Shown here piece after piece: positions 24,343 through 37,088 of a DNA stretch of 64,000 nucleotides. Under the pieces are notes generated by a model. It was not told the DNA's origin. It searched no databases and saw only the letters and a list, made by a program, of their open reading frames with translations. The stretch's first letter is position 1, and every line of letters begins with the position of its first letter. The stretch spans positions 81,201,635 to 81,265,634 of the forward strand of contig NC_134365.1 of assembly GCF_035582795.1 (NCBI RefSeq). Reading direction: 5' to 3'. Position numbers and translations under genes: made by a program. The DNA is from Mycteria americana. Taxonomy: Eukaryota; Chordata; Aves; Ciconiiformes; Ciconiidae.

Positions 24343-27300
24343 AGGCCCACCCCCAAAGCCTATTAATAAGGATCCAAAAGATAATGGTAAAATAATAAAG
24401 CATCTACTGTAGCAAGTTGATAGCTTCTCCAGGAAACCAATACTACCCTACAGAAGGGTACTTCAGAATAGTTTGCAGAGGAGTTGCTTTTAGACGAAGA
24501 AAGCTGTATTTGCATCCCCCTGAAAATAACTGGAAGCACGTGGAGAATCTGTTTTCCTGGCTTTTTTGCCCAAGTGAAACAACCTTCTCCAGTTGCTGCT
24601 GAAAGGAATTTAATAAAATAATCCACACCTGAGAGACTATTTCCATGTTTGTACAAAACATAAAACAAGTGTTCTGGGACTTGCTCTCTCCCATTTTCAG
24701 CTCAGGTTGTGTTGCACATGGGACACATTTATCTCGGATGGAAAAAATCTGAACTGCTGATTTCCCTAACGTATACGCTGGTCACGCCATGGTATCAGTG
24801 GAAGCTAGGTTGTGGCTGTCGAGTAATATACGGCCCTGAGTCACACATGCAGCTTATATTCAAAAAAGGGGAAGGAGGAGGGCTCAGGTAGACGTAATTG
24901 TACCTACTTACCAGCATATCGAGGTTACAATATGCTGTGGGTTCCTGACGCAGTCTCCCTTCTGCTGTGTACTCCTTACACAGCCGCACAAGACCTTAAA
25001 CCAGTGCTGCTACCCAGTCCTTAATGCCCAAAGTCTGAACACATGCACTTGCTTCTCATTATGAGAAAGTGCCGCTTTGGGGGTTGATGGGTGGCCATAG
25101 ACCCCTGCAGCCCATCAAACTCACAGGTCAGCAAATAAGCCCCGAACAGCTTTTTTACAGGATTAAATTTGGTACGTTCAACACACTGTTTATGCCCAGG
25201 GAACGAAGCAGACCAAAGCTTCAGTGTATTGCTTTTTCAATCAGGTCTGCTGCCTCATTTCAAGAATAGGAATATTTTAGACCCACCTACTATTATAAAA
25301 ATATTATTATTACAGCTTTGCTACATACTGACATATGCCCTTGTGCATGCTGTGTTAAACAAGAAAGTGCAATTCACAAGTTGAACAAAATAATGAAATA
25401 TTCCACGTTTCACTGTTTCCTCATCAGCACGGTAATGGAACACAGATATATTTTATCCACCCTGGTGATGATGAAGCTCAGACACTAATCAGAGGTTTGT
25501 TGTTATTTTTGGCTGTCACACAAAAAATATAGCAGAAACCATTTTTCTTTATCTTTTAAAACCCGTGTACGTAGAAAGGAGGCGATGGCTTTACACAGTT
25601 AGCTGCTTGTCCATTTATTCTGTAGAGTAAAAGGACTAGTGCAAAACATCTCAGCCTCACTTCTCCTCTGGTGTAAATGAAGGTGGTTCCACCACAGACC
25701 AGTGGAGCTGTAATACAGAGTACACCAGGGGAGGATTAGGCCCTCTGGTACAAGTATATGAATTTCCCATTTCAAACACTGGTATGAAAACAGTATTTCC
25801 CTCTCCTCCACCTTCTTCTGTGTTACCGTGTTATCTTCATCTCCAATATTCTGTCATTTAAAAAAAAAACATTAACAAATGTATAATCAGCAGGCAGAAA
25901 GAAATCATCTTGTCTAATCAGCAGAAAACTCTTTTCTACCCTAGCGTTGAGCTCCCAGTCACAGTCACAGCTAATTAAGATGCTATAAACATGGACAGGC
26001 CGAATGTTCAACCACGGTCTCTACCTTTCAGTCTGAATATATTGAAATTCCACTCTAAGGCCAATATCTGCATTGGTATCCAAAACCTGTTATTGATAAT
26101 TTAAACAATTATTTTACGAATTCCTATGACATTATAGTGTCCTGATTACAAAGCATCTAAGGCAGATACTTCCTTTTAAATATACGCTTAAGTACTGAGC
26201 TGTTTTGGAATTAATATGAAAACAAAAAAAGGTCCTTTCTTGTTTCTTTGGGACAGCAGTACAATGACAGTCATTATTTCTCCTACTAAAGAGAAGCATC
26301 CCTTTTCCCCTTGAAAGAAAAAGACTCAGCTACTTCACGATAATCTCGTGCATGGCTGACTTTAGGGATTTTATGCACAACTTGTGCCACCCTGGTCAGA
26401 AAGTAATTCTGTAAGTAACCTTGCTACAAACCAAAAAGGTGCACAATGTCATTGGTCTGCTTTAAAATCACAAACACATGGACAGACAGTTGTGCAATTT
26501 TTCTTAATTAGAGAAAATCACCACACTTTAAAAAATAAAAATAGATTAGACTGTTCTAATCACAAGCAAAGATTAAAAACAAAAGCAAACATACAAAAAG
26601 CCCAGTCCCACACCTTTATGCTACATCTCGGCAGGCTGAAGAGCGTGTAACAGACTGGCCTGGCCCACACACTGAAGGCTCTGCGAGCAGCAGTTGCCAG
26701 GCTGGCCCTCACCCTGCTTCATTTGGGTAAAACTCCCTTTGACATCAGCTGGAGCAAGGTTTGTTCCTAACTAAATAAAAAATTCGGAAGGGAAAATCGC
26801 ATCTCGCGACTCTTGTATGTAGCTGGAAACAGGCTCTGACCCTGCAATGTGCTGAGCATCTTTACCTCAGCATAAAGAAACAGAGTAAAATCACTGCCGT
26901 GTGCCATTTGGGGGAAAATCAACTATTATTTATGTCTAAACACTTGTAGCTCTTAATGGGAAAAAAAGAAACACACTCAACCCTCCTGATGTTGCATGTA
27001 ATGCAGGGTGTATGACCTGCTTACAGCACTTCTCATGAGTACACCTGACACACACACACGAGCACACTGATTTTTACTACCCAAGAGAAACCTTAGTTTG
27101 TTGAGATTTGAGACAAAAAGCAGCAGTCCATCATCTCATGTCATTCTAAAAACCTGACATTTACAGACCTCTTTCCAAATAAGTTCAATAAACACTGCAT
27201 GCATCTTAAGGCCATATGCAGCAGTATAATTTAGAGCGTATATTTTATAGGTTTCTTTTTCTGGTTTACCTGCTGATTATTATGTGCTGTAAAACCTCAA

Positions 27301-27734
27301 TTATCCCAGCTAGTCAGGGGAATAAGAAAGGGAAATAAAAAGTAGGTGATAGAAAAGTATATGTTTAACAAATGCCATAGAAAAGCAGTCCATGCAACAC
27401 CAAGATTGTTGCATGGGTAACATTTCCGTGTTATTAATGCCCTTTCTTACAGAAAGATTAGTAGTATGAATAAAAAGCACAAAATGGCAACTAAACCGTC
27501 TCCCTCATTCTTACTATGTTCTTACAAGCAGCAGGTATTTTACAACACCGTGGACAAAAGCAGAGCAAATTTTAGCTTCCTTTTCACCGTGCAAACTCAT
27601 AGACCTAGACGGAACAGCACAACCCAAAATAAAGGCTGGATTTGGCCCAGCTGGTAACAGGAATGACTTGAAACATGCAAGAATATATCTGAAAATTTCT
27701 CCCTGTACTATGTAAGTTTAACTACCTAATTCGT

Positions 27735-27753
27735 GGGGGGGGGGGGGGGGGGG
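27735..27753. repeat. Poly-G run (19)
   Basis: Nineteen consecutive G in AT-rich unique sequence. Confidence 0.95.
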
Positions 27754-30688
27754 AGCAGACATACAGGGCTAAAATGGCTGCTGAAATAAATGGAAACTTT
27801 CCCAAATAATTTCAGCTTTCTCCATTTACATCCCAGCAATATATATGTTTGGCACCCAAGCGCTGTTACTTATGCCCTGAATAGTTGCAAGCACAAAATT
27901 CTGTACCTGAAAAAAAAAAAAATCACAGAAAGGGCTGGGAATTCTTTTTAGTGTGTCAGACCTGTAAAGCTGAAATGGTGAAACTTGGTAAGCCGACCCT
28001 GCTAAAACCAAACAAGAGGGTATATAAAGATGTGACAATATCAAAGACTTCAACTGTACAGTGACTTGTCCAAGCACATTATTACACGTATACAGTTGTT
28101 TTAACTGTTTACCACTTTCTCATGTACAGTGATTTTTAATGCACGTGAAACTGCTAGCCTTAGCCAATTTCTGTAGTGTCCAAACTTGCTTACCAGTGGT
28201 TTTTAAGGCCAGTAATTTCTCATCAAAGTGATTCCAGTTGATTTGGCCTGACCCCATCCCAATGAAAGTATTTTCTGTTTTCACTGCTGCTGTCAAGAAT
28301 ACATCTCTGTGGGATGCCCCTAAGTGTCTGCAGCCTGCACACCCAGTTTTTGAAGGTTGAGGAAGCTTGGCAGATGTTTCCAGCCTCTCCAGTGCAGAGC
28401 AATCCTCTCCTTGCCTTCAAGAAGTTGACTTCTTTGCAGCAGCTTGCATATTCGTTTTGACTCGCTTCTTTGCCGAGTAGTAATCTGGAGAGCAACACAT
28501 AAACAGAATTAGTGCTACGACACTGATAATGGCTGCTTTTCAATAAATCTCTCAAATCTCATTTTTGTGTTGAAGAAGTCATTTAGACTTCTCCACGGCT
28601 TGTGAATGAACAAAACTAATATCTTTAGCATGTTCCACATAAAGCTATGTAATACCAAGTAAAACAAAGGAAATGTGCTGGCTTTTATCCAGTTGAGATC
28701 AAAAGACTTTGGACCCTCTTATGCAAGCTGAGCAATGTGACGTTTCAATCCAACTTTTAGATCCATGGCTGCAGTGCTTTCCAGACAGAAATAAGGTTTT
28801 TTTTCCCCTCCTTAAAAATAACAAAAAATACTCTGCAAAATAACGTCAGAAGAACTATATATATGGGGCACTTTATTTCTGCTTATTAGCTCAAACTGCA
28901 GATTCAAGGAGGACTGCATAAAACCTTGCACCATCACTGAATTATAACCAATTCTTTGCTCAGAGAGTAAGCACTGTGGCTCATGGGGAGAACACCCATT
29001 ACGTTTTCATATGTACATGTGGTTGAATCTTTGTTTCAGGTGCAAATGCAAATCAACCTTAATTACAGAACCATGATTACAACACAGGAGTTCCCCTATG
29101 AGTTCCTTCTCTGCCTCCCAGACTTGCACAAAAAATACACACTTTTTTCAGGTAAATAAAGCAGAATTAGCTGAAATGGAAGCTATATGCGTATTTGTAT
29201 TTAGAGTTCATAGGATTCACCTGGTGTAAATTGTCTGTATTCATAGTACTGAATTTGCTCCAATTTCAGTTGAGGATGTGGGCTCCATGATATTTAAACC
29301 TGAGCTTTCTATATAGTCAAATTGGCAACACCTATTGAGTCCTAGCAGCATAAAGTCTTGCACTGATTTCAATGCAGAACGTTATTGGCGGGATGACTGG
29401 AATTCTGTAGGCTTTCACAGCCAAGTTTGTGCAAGGAGATTCCTGCAGCCAACTTCCTTAAGGATATGTCTGCATGGCACAGTGCAATGGAGCGCAGCAG
29501 TACCTGAGCTAGCCCTACGTTAAACTTCTGGAGCAGGACGTGATCCCAAGGAGAGTATATTCTCCCGGGCAGCAGCACGCACTGCTAACTCAGTAGAAAA
29601 GCAAATCCCGCTATTACTATAACCTGCTGTAGCGTCTCAGTGGAGCAGCAGAGGAAAGGAATAGCAGTAAGAAAAACAAGCTTACATTACCAAATGTAAT
29701 CCTTACTACTTATTTCTTCCATTTAAAAGACTTCTATATAGCTATCCTTCATTTTATTTTGGGAAAAGAAATGCATTAGGAATTATGCTTAGTAGATGAA
29801 ATTCAGAAAAGACTTAAATAGTTGGTATTCCCATTTCTGCCTGTAAAGAATTTTAGCAAGAGCCCAACTGCTCAGATGCCCACATAACGGAGCCTAGTTT
29901 CAAAACTGATAGAGGCTCTTAGAAGCCAGGGAGATGCAGAGTCCCCAGAGCCATATTCAGATGATCTAGCCTCCATCTAAGACGCTAAACAGAGTCCATG
30001 GAAATTGGCTGGTTTGCCTAAGGGACCCTGTGCACTTGCACTGGCATAAGTAAGGTACTGAGGAGGATGCTGCCTGCAGCCTGTCAGTAGGAAAGCCTGG
30101 CCACAGGGACCTAGGAGGGAAAGATTTCTGTTGTTTAAATACACCGACCTAAATACCTGCTTTCCTTTCCTCCCCATTGTCTCCCCAGCCATCTTGCATG
30201 AACTACCTGCTTCAGAAGTAAGACCAGCTAGTGAAAACATAGGGTTGTTACCAATTTTCTCTCTTTGACCTTTTGCAAAGGAGGCAAGAATGTATGAATG
30301 TCTCCCGAAGAGCCAAAGTCTAGGTGTATCTGACTGAGGCAAGCCAAAAAGTTTGGAAGAGAAGAGGAGTGAAGAGCTGGCGTGGTTTGCCAACCATGAT
30401 TAGTGGGGAGGGGGAAGAAAGGAAAAAGTGAAAAAGGATTATAGCCTGTATCTGAGCTGCTTTTGAATTTGAGGCTCTCCCAGAAAACAGAGCAGAACCA
30501 CACTGGGTCCACAACGAAAAAGAGAATGGAGATGGAGTAAGTCTACATAAAAGGGCTGGGAGATAGACGGGAAAATCTACTTTTGTACTGGTTAGCTCTC
30601 TGCGTGTCTGAGGAGTCAAATGCAGCAGGAAAACCTCTGCTCCTTCCACTCTAGAGGCGCCACTGCCCACAAAACCCCACGGTTGGTT

Positions 30689-30713
30689 TTTAATACATCG
30701 ATACTTATTTAAT
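30689..30713 (-). terminator. Candidate polyadenylation signal of the CDK-inhibitor gene
   Basis: On the minus strand two ATTAAA hexamers lie within 25 bases (one as ATTAAATAA at 30713-30705, the other at 30694-30689). They are followed by a G/T-rich stretch around 30680-30660, the arrangement expected of a cleavage site. This would give a 3'UTR of about 1.9 kb, similar in scale to the long 3'UTRs known for CDKN1A. No AATAAA occurs on that strand between the stop codon and this point, by my reading. The next canonical AATAAA is near 29752. Confidence 0.35.
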
Positions 30714-31028
30714 GGGCCACAGCTGTCTTTGAAAGTCTAAATTAAACGCACATTGTTGGATCTTAACGTAAAGCATTACAGTGTTCTTGTTGACCAAAGC
30801 AGAACGCAGATAACTGGGTTCAAATCCAACCTCAGATCCTAATCCTAAACTAACCTTTCATCACAGGATGGCAGAAGATGAGCGAAGGGGAGGAAGCATG
30901 GGGTAAGACTGTATCAGTAGGTATCACTTTCCCTGGCTCAGTTCTGCCTGAATTCCTTCAGTCGTGCCCAGAGGGACAAGGTTCCTGCAGCTGGAGGGAA
31001 ACTTCTAATGCATCCTTCAGCTAGCAGA

Positions 31029-31042
31029 TGTGTGTGTGTGTG
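31029..31042. repeat. TG microsatellite
   Basis: Seven TG units, in the predicted 3'UTR interval of the minus-strand gene (as CA units in the transcript). Confidence 0.85.
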
Positions 31043-31440
31043 CCTGTGAGAGAAGGACTGAGAGAGGGACTGATCTCCATGCCTCACCAAAAGAGAAGAC
31101 TGCAAACGATTTTCCTGGCCCATCTCGCACACCCCGATTCCCTGGGGAGAAGGGTACTGTTGTTAGACTAAAGTGTTTTCTCTTACGAAAACACATATGG
31201 GAAAGTGTTAAAACTGTGCAGTGTGGTATTTTGGTTTCCACATCCCCTGATGAAATGTTTCTTGCCTGGGGAAAACAAAACAGAAGAAAAATATCCCCTG
31301 GAAATATCTGCATAATTTACTCCCACACACCTAGTGAGAGATTTACAATTGAACAGCAGTTCCCTCAAACCATCACAACATTGTGCTCTGAATTACACTT
31401 CTGTACTCCTACCTGTAAATTATACTGTTAATTAGTTAAT

Positions 31441-31490
31441 GGCTGTAAAGTGCTTTGGAGAAGAAAAGAGCACTCATTAAATATCATTGC
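31441..31490 (+). mobile_element. Possible ancient LINE/SINE tail
   Basis: GGCTGTAAAGTGCTTTGGAG followed by AAAGAGCACTCATTAAATAT resembles the GTAAAGCGCTTTGAGA ... GGCGCTATATAAAT tail shared by several old amniote repeats. In the gene model it lies within the 3'UTR region of the CDK-inhibitor transcript, in antisense. Confidence 0.3.
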
Positions 31491-32581
31491 TCTGTACTCC
31501 AGTGTGCAATGTTCCACTGTTCATTAATCTCCAACCTCTTCCTGAACCTCTCGCTAGCAATTAAGTTTCATACCCTCAAATAGCAAATTAGTCTATTGTC
31601 TGACTTAACCGAGATCAACATCACTGCTCAGAAAGTGTTTCCTGAAACCTTAGCTTCAATTATCTTCTAGGCAATTTCAAGCTAGTGTCTCACATCAAAT
31701 TCCCAAAAGAAAATCCTTGGTCTACGTCTTGAAAATCTCAGTCAGGATAAACCAAAACCCCAATACATACAAGGGAAATCTAATATATGGGATTAGATTT
31801 TTCAAACAAACTCAAATCCCGTTGAGAAGAGAAAATGAGGGGCCAGATGTTCAGAAGAGCTTAACATGCAGGATCCTGAGGACTTTCAAAAACCTAAAGC
31901 TCTTTTACGGGTGCTGAAACCCACTCCCTTTGTACATCTGGCAGCAAGTTCTGGTGAGAGGCATTTGAAAACCTAGCCCTTTCTGCCGCCTGGCCAAGTT
32001 TAAGATTGATTTGCCCTTAAAATTCCTGGATGCCTTCACCAAGTATAATATCCAAGCTGAAGTTAGCAGGAGACCTGGCTGCTTTCTCTGGTTTCTGGTC
32101 TTCCTCCTAGGGCTTAGCTGGCTGAATGGTGTTCCTTATTGCGCTCGGGAAAGGGTGCACACAGCCAAACCAGTAAGCAAGCAAAAAACCAAAACCTCCC
32201 ATCCGATGGGCAACTCTGTTTTCCTGTTGGGTTCCTGTTTGAGAAATCACCTCACTACTTTTCTTAGACTGCCTTTTTAAGCGTCTAACCCTCCTAACCA
32301 TGCCAACTATCCTCCTGCAAGAAGCGGTCATTATCTTATTGCTCTGTGACAAGTCCTAAACAGACCCCCAGGGCCAGGAGGGCGGTTGTGGCATAGCACC
32401 TTTGAAAAACACAAGCCCCATGCCCATCGATTTAGAGTGTGCCTTCCTTCTCTTGCAGACGCTTCTTTGAAGGTTGCACTTTCTTAAAGCAAGACTGGTT
32501 TACGGGCCCACCAGAGAATTTCTAAGCAGCTGCTGGGACCAGGTTTGATCATCTGAGCCACACCAGCGTCTCACACACCTG

Positions 32582-32971
32582 TCAAAGATGTCTCTCTTCT
32601 CTTCTTCCCTTCCAAGATCCTCTTGCCCCTGTTTTCTTGGAAGTTTTGGGTTTCTCAGTCAGTGCCACCTGGGCAAAGTGGTGACTCTTGTCCTCCCTGC
32701 CCAGGGGCCAGTTCAAGTGCTGCAGTGGTCTCCGAGCATCTCCCACCACACAGCTGTGGTAGAAGGCGGGCACCTCATGGCTCTCGAGCTCTTCCCACTG
32801 CAGGAGCCCCTCCACCGGCGTGTCCCGGAGGAAATCGAAGTTCCACTTCTGCCGGGCCCCCTCGATGCTGTTGCGCAGCATATGCTGGAAGTCCTGCCGC
32901 AGCTGCTCGTGGTCTACAGGGCCAAAAAGGTTCCTCTGGGCGTGGGTTGTCTTCCCTGGCCTCCGCTCCAT
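32582..32971 (-). CDS. Cip/Kip-family cyclin-dependent kinase inhibitor (CDKN1-like), coding part from the in-exon ATG
   Basis: Encodes 129 residues from an ATG with a strong Kozak context (A at -3, G at +4) to a TGA. Visible motifs in order: cyclin-binding RNLFG at residues 13-17 followed by PVDHEQL (18-24), an acidic/amphipathic linker, the CDK-binding WNFDF core at 43-47, W59 in the LLQWEEL segment, and PAFYH at 68-72, where Tyr71 matches the position of the ATP-pocket tyrosine of p27-type inhibitors. The C-terminus (residues 107-127) is rich in Lys/Arg and may be a nuclear localisation signal. By family knowledge the product binds cyclin-CDK complexes in the nucleus and restrains cell-cycle entry. 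No PCNA-binding (PIP) box and no p27-like TP phosphodegron near the end are seen, so assignment to CDKN1A, B, C or a further paralogue is open. A spliced upstream ATG would add 17 residues. An alternative weak donor (CAG|GTGGCA near 32673) could replace the last 28 residues. Confidence 0.85.
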   Translation of the reverse strand: MERRPGKTTHAQRNLFGPVDHEQLRQDFQHMLRNSIEGARQKWNFDFLRDTPVEGLLQWEELESHEVPAFYHSCVVGDARRPLQHLNWPLGREDKSHHFAQVALTEKPKTSKKTGARGSWKGRREERHL

Positions 32972-33020
32972 CTTTTCTGCCCAGTGCTGCTCTCCGGCGA
33001 GTGTATATAGCACTGACTCC
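32582..33020 (-). other. Predicted exon 2 of the CDK-inhibitor gene, with its acceptor site
   Basis: The exon start is set by a strong 3' splice site on the minus strand. The intron ends in a pyrimidine-rich stretch and CAG at 33021, with a branch-point-like CTAAT about 20 bases upstream. The exon's first base completes a codon, so its open frame needs two bases from exon 1. This 5'UTR-exon / intron / main-coding-exon layout is known for CDKN1A and CDKN1C. The frame upstream of 33021 is open for about 55 bases but is intronic by this reading. The downstream limit given is the stop codon; the exon probably continues as 3'UTR. Confidence 0.75.
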
Positions 33021-36000
33021 CTGCCAAGGAGAGAAAGACCATTAGCCACCCTTTGCATGCTCAGTTTAGTGGGCACTGCATACTCTTTAAGGGGAGTGTG
33101 GCAGTAAACCTAGATACTTTTGATCCCGCTACAGGAAATCTTGGCTTATTTTGAAAGAAATTTATCCCAATCTCCAGCCCAGAGTGAGAATTCCCATCTA
33201 TAGGATCTGTCTACAGAAGGATGGGGAAGGGTGAAAAGCCCTCGCCTCTTTTGTGCGCCCTCTTTTCAGTGTACACTGAGTGAGGGCTTGCCCTAAGGGG
33301 ACAGAGACGCACGAGGAAGCGGACAACATCCCTTGAGGTAGTGCAGCAGAAGACAGAAAGCACAGAAGTAGTACTTGGGGAAAACAGCCACGTGTATCAC
33401 CTGAAACAAGGGAAAGGGCCTGAGAAGGAGAATTTCCAAGACAACAAAGGGTGATGGCAATCAATAAAGTACAGAAGAGATGTTTAATTTTACAGTGAAG
33501 GTGGGATCTCTTTCCTGACTACTCTTACCATTTGTTTTGCAGTGTCAGCCAAGTTGGAAGCTAAAGATGATCAGAGCAATCACCTGTTTCTTGCCTGACA
33601 TTTTCATTCCCTTTTCTTGAAGCAATTGCCTGAGAAATGGTCCCAGTCACAGACAAAAACACTGTATTTCCTACAATAGCAAATCCCAATCAAGCATCAG
33701 TAGGTGGACTTCCCATTTGGTAGGCTGGCATGGGGACAGAAAAGATGGGGTCTGCACCCTCCTCTGGCCGTTAAGGTGGGGACACGGCAAGACGGAGAAG
33801 AGAAATCGGGCATTTTGCAGATTTCATACGCCAGAAGGGCACAAACATACCAAATACATTCACCCACTAATTCCTGCACCAGGTCTTTAATTTCTGGAAG
33901 AGCTTGAAAATAGATCTTAAAGGTCATTCAATTCTTTCTCTCTCTGGATCCACAAAACTCAGCCCCTCTTACAAGCTGTGATGCGTAGCAGCAGACAGGC
34001 TAAGAAGAAACCTCTCAGAAAAATTAGTAAACAGCCAAATTTTGGATTTGTTGCACTACTGAATTCTGAAGGGCATAAAGAGTTTGGGGACAGAGCTAAG
34101 AGGTCAACCGGTGATCTGTCTACAGACCATGTAGACAGTCAGAGCGGCAGAGCACCTGCAGAACCTCAAGCTTCAGGCTTGGTCTCCAACATCCCGAAAG
34201 GTGCTTCAGCCGCAGCAGACACAAACCCAGATGTGACTGGTATAATCACCCCCCCGTATTACCTTTGCAGCATTGTATCTAATCCATGTGAACTCTGAGC
34301 ATCCCCTCGCAATCACACCCCAAGTGCCTACTCTGAAAATGTCACTTGATGGCTCCGGTATCAAGACATTGTCGGCAACGGGGTGTTGTTGGCTCTTACA
34401 TGGTTCTGCACATAGCCTGCCACAGAAAACTCAGATACTGAGGGATGTGGCTACCTCCTCCTAGGTGGAAGCTGAGTGTCAGTTCTGCAGCTGGTAACAC
34501 ACCTGAGCAGTGCAGGTCCAAAGAGGTGGACTGGCTCCTGCATCCATTCGTAAACCTTATTCCTTGCCCTCAGCAGCTCTGAACCAGCGTCCTTCAAACG
34601 CGTGGCCCGCAACCACAGTTAATTAACCCAGAGGGTGCCAGGTCTGGGTTGCCCTTCTGGTGCATGGATTTACTTCCGAATGTTGGGTGTGGTTCTCTGG
34701 AGGCTGACGTCTCCCATGGAGCTCCAGGATGGGAAACAGAGTAGCCCTGTTCGGTCTGGGACACCATCTGGGGCTGATCATTAGGTCTGATAGGACTACG
34801 GTGCCTCCTGGGCCCCAGCCAGGTCCCTCCGGCGGTACCACACCGTGCCGTGTGGTTACACCAGCTCGTTTGGCGTGAGCCTTCAGCACTCAGCTGCCAC
34901 CGGGAGCGAAGCTGGCAGCTGCCCACCAGATGCTCCCTGCAGGGCCTAGGAAAGGTAGGAAAGCACTTTTCCTGAGGAAAAGCAGCCGAGAGCACAACGA
35001 CAAGGATAATCCTCTAGGTGGCATCCAGAATCCCCAAACTTCACACAAAACTTTTCCCGGGGTTGCGCGCAGCCTCGCCCTTAGCCGCCGGGATACTCGG
35101 CGTGCCGGCCGCCACTATAGCTAATAACGATCACAGCTCTGCTGCTTCTTCATCTGCTGCCAAGCCCTGGGCAGCTTAACCTGAGTTCACTGAAAAGGCA
35201 ATCGGGTCTTGGGAAAAGGCAAAAGGTCTTAGGAAAGGACACACAGTGCTTTGCAGGAATATTCCTCTTTCTAAGAAAGCTTCCTCATATGTATTAGGAA
35301 CTGTTTGATATCAGTGAACCAGGGTTAGGAAGAAAGGAGGTATTTCTCAAACAACTATGGCCTTTCCTAATAGCATATTTTAGTATCACACAGGAATGAA
35401 CCAGAAAAGAAAGACTCTGCCTTGCTCTGTTAATGATTACGGCTATTCCAGCGCAGCCTGCGCATCCAGTGCCTTGTCTTTAAGACTGTCTAATTCCAGG
35501 TGTTTCAAAGGAAGATAAAAAGCCAGCAGAGAGGATAATTATAGAATAACCTTTCCCTATGGAAAGTTTCCTCCTAATGCTCTTAATTATGTCATGAATC
35601 ACAAATGCTTCTAACTCTTCCAAACTTACATCATGTGTATATACTGCCTGTTGCCGTATCCATTATTTATGGTCGCATCCAGGGTGAAATCCTGGCCCTA
35701 CTGAAGTCAGTGCAAGTTTACCGCAGCAGAACCAGGATGCGGCCCCTCGCTTTTTCCAGGATTCTTTCCAGGTCTTGGCTCCAAAGCTGCACCGTCACTA
35801 TTCCCACAGCTTAGCCTGAGTTGCGTGGGTGTATTAAAACACCCGTAAAACGAGACCGGAATGTTTCCGAAATGCAAAAACATTACTGGTAGGGTCCTTG
35901 TCTTTCTTAACCCATGGTTTCTGTGCCACCTGTGAAGGAGCTGCGAGCCGCGTTCCGTCAAGCTCACGCCTATCCACGCACGCATCCGTACTGAGCCGAG

Positions 36001-37088
36001 ATGCAGGAGCGACGCTGACGGCTGGAGCTCCGCGCTAGCAGTGGCCACTTCTGTTTTCTCTCCAGTTCTGTGCTAGCTTGAGAGAGTTGAGAAGAAACAC
36101 AAGCTTCCTAGGCAGTTCAGTGCTCGCTCCTTGCATCAAACTTCCAGAGTTACCAGGGGAATGTTATCTCACATTTCTGAACTGCCAACTGTATGCGTGA
36201 GTAAAAAAAAAATTAAAAAGTAAAAAAAAAAAAAGATGACGACAAGCAAGGGAATTAATGCTGTGCATGTTTCATCTTCAGTCCTTCACTGAAGGTCTGT
36301 TTCCTAAATGATGTTGATAGTGGAAGCTGCTAGCTATAAATCTTATTTTCAGACACACCGCCTGCCGCTGGCAGGTGCTCGGGCACCTTGAACCCATTCT
36401 TTTCTAAAACTGCAGCCGAGAGACGGTCTCCCCGTCCCTCCGCGGTGCAGAGGGAGCCGCAGCCCCTGTCCCCGCCTTTAAATCCTTGCGCCTCTTCTCT
36501 GCCTCCCCTGGTGCTGGCTGCCCCGGCAGCGCGGCCGAGTGCCACCCCCCGTCCCCAGCGCACACCCCCCCTGCGCGGAGGTGACAGGGCTGGGGTGCGT
36601 GTGCAAGAACGGGGTTTATTTCCCGCAACCTTCAACCACAGACATCGGGTGCCCGGGCGCCGTTCACCGCGGTGCTGCCCCCGGCGGCGATCCATCCGGT
36701 CCCGGGGGAGCTCGCCCCGCGCACGGCGGAGGGGGACCGGGAGGACACACGGAGGAGTCGTCCCCAGCAGCGGGGTTCCCCCCGGGGACGGGGCTGGCAG
36801 GGCCCCCGCCGTGCCGGCGCTGGCACTGCCGGGCGAGCCCGCCGCGCCGCCGGGAGGCTGCGGGGACGGGCGGCGGCGGGGACGGTGCTCTGCCCCTCGA
36901 GGATGCCCTCCGGCCGCCGCGCCCCGCCTCTTGCTTACACCCACGGCGGGCGTGAGCGTGCAACGGGGGGTGCGCACCCCACACCGAGCGGGACCGGCAA
37001 CCTCGCCCCCGGGGCCGTCCCGCTCCCCCCGCTCCCTCCCGGCCGCGGGGGCTGGCGGCGCCGGGGCTCCCGGCCGGAGCTCACTTAC
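33021..37088 (-). other. Predicted intron 1 of the CDK-inhibitor gene (4,068 bp)
   Basis: It is bounded by GTAAGT at 37088 and CAG at 33021 on the minus strand. It holds no open frame that resembles a known protein. Its first part (36405-37088) lies inside the CpG island, and smaller CpG clusters occur near 35050-35110 and 35945-36040. The rest is unique, non-repetitive sequence where I recognise no transposon. Confidence 0.5.

Larger units (their letters stand above)
18261..30688. other. Intergenic unique DNA downstream of the CDK-inhibitor gene
   Basis: No gene is recognised. It contains the 83-bp duplication, the hairpin cluster, an AT-rich stretch, an old CR1 tail and a poly-G run. GC-moderate unique DNA near 18600-18920 is a plausible conserved noncoding element by its look alone. 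Confidence 0.55.

Noticed and set aside
30817..30827. A perfect tRNA-like B box (GGTTCAAATCC), as a tRNA or MIR
   Set aside because: No A box at the right spacing and no cloverleaf; MIR likeness too short to support.
32107..32352. Lys/Arg-rich minus-strand frame with an acceptor-like CAG at about 32315, as a last exon of the CDK inhibitor
   Set aside because: Joining the possible donor CAG|GTGGCA to it gives a stop after a few codons in the right frame; no PCNA-binding motif appears.
32588..33010. Plus-strand frames of 140 codons opposite the CDK-inhibitor exon
   Set aside because: Antisense shadows of a real coding exon.
33021..33076. N-terminal extension of the CDK inhibitor beginning near 33076, vaguely like the p27 N-terminus
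   Set aside because: It crosses a strong splice acceptor and has no real ATG at its start (GTG), so it is read as intron.
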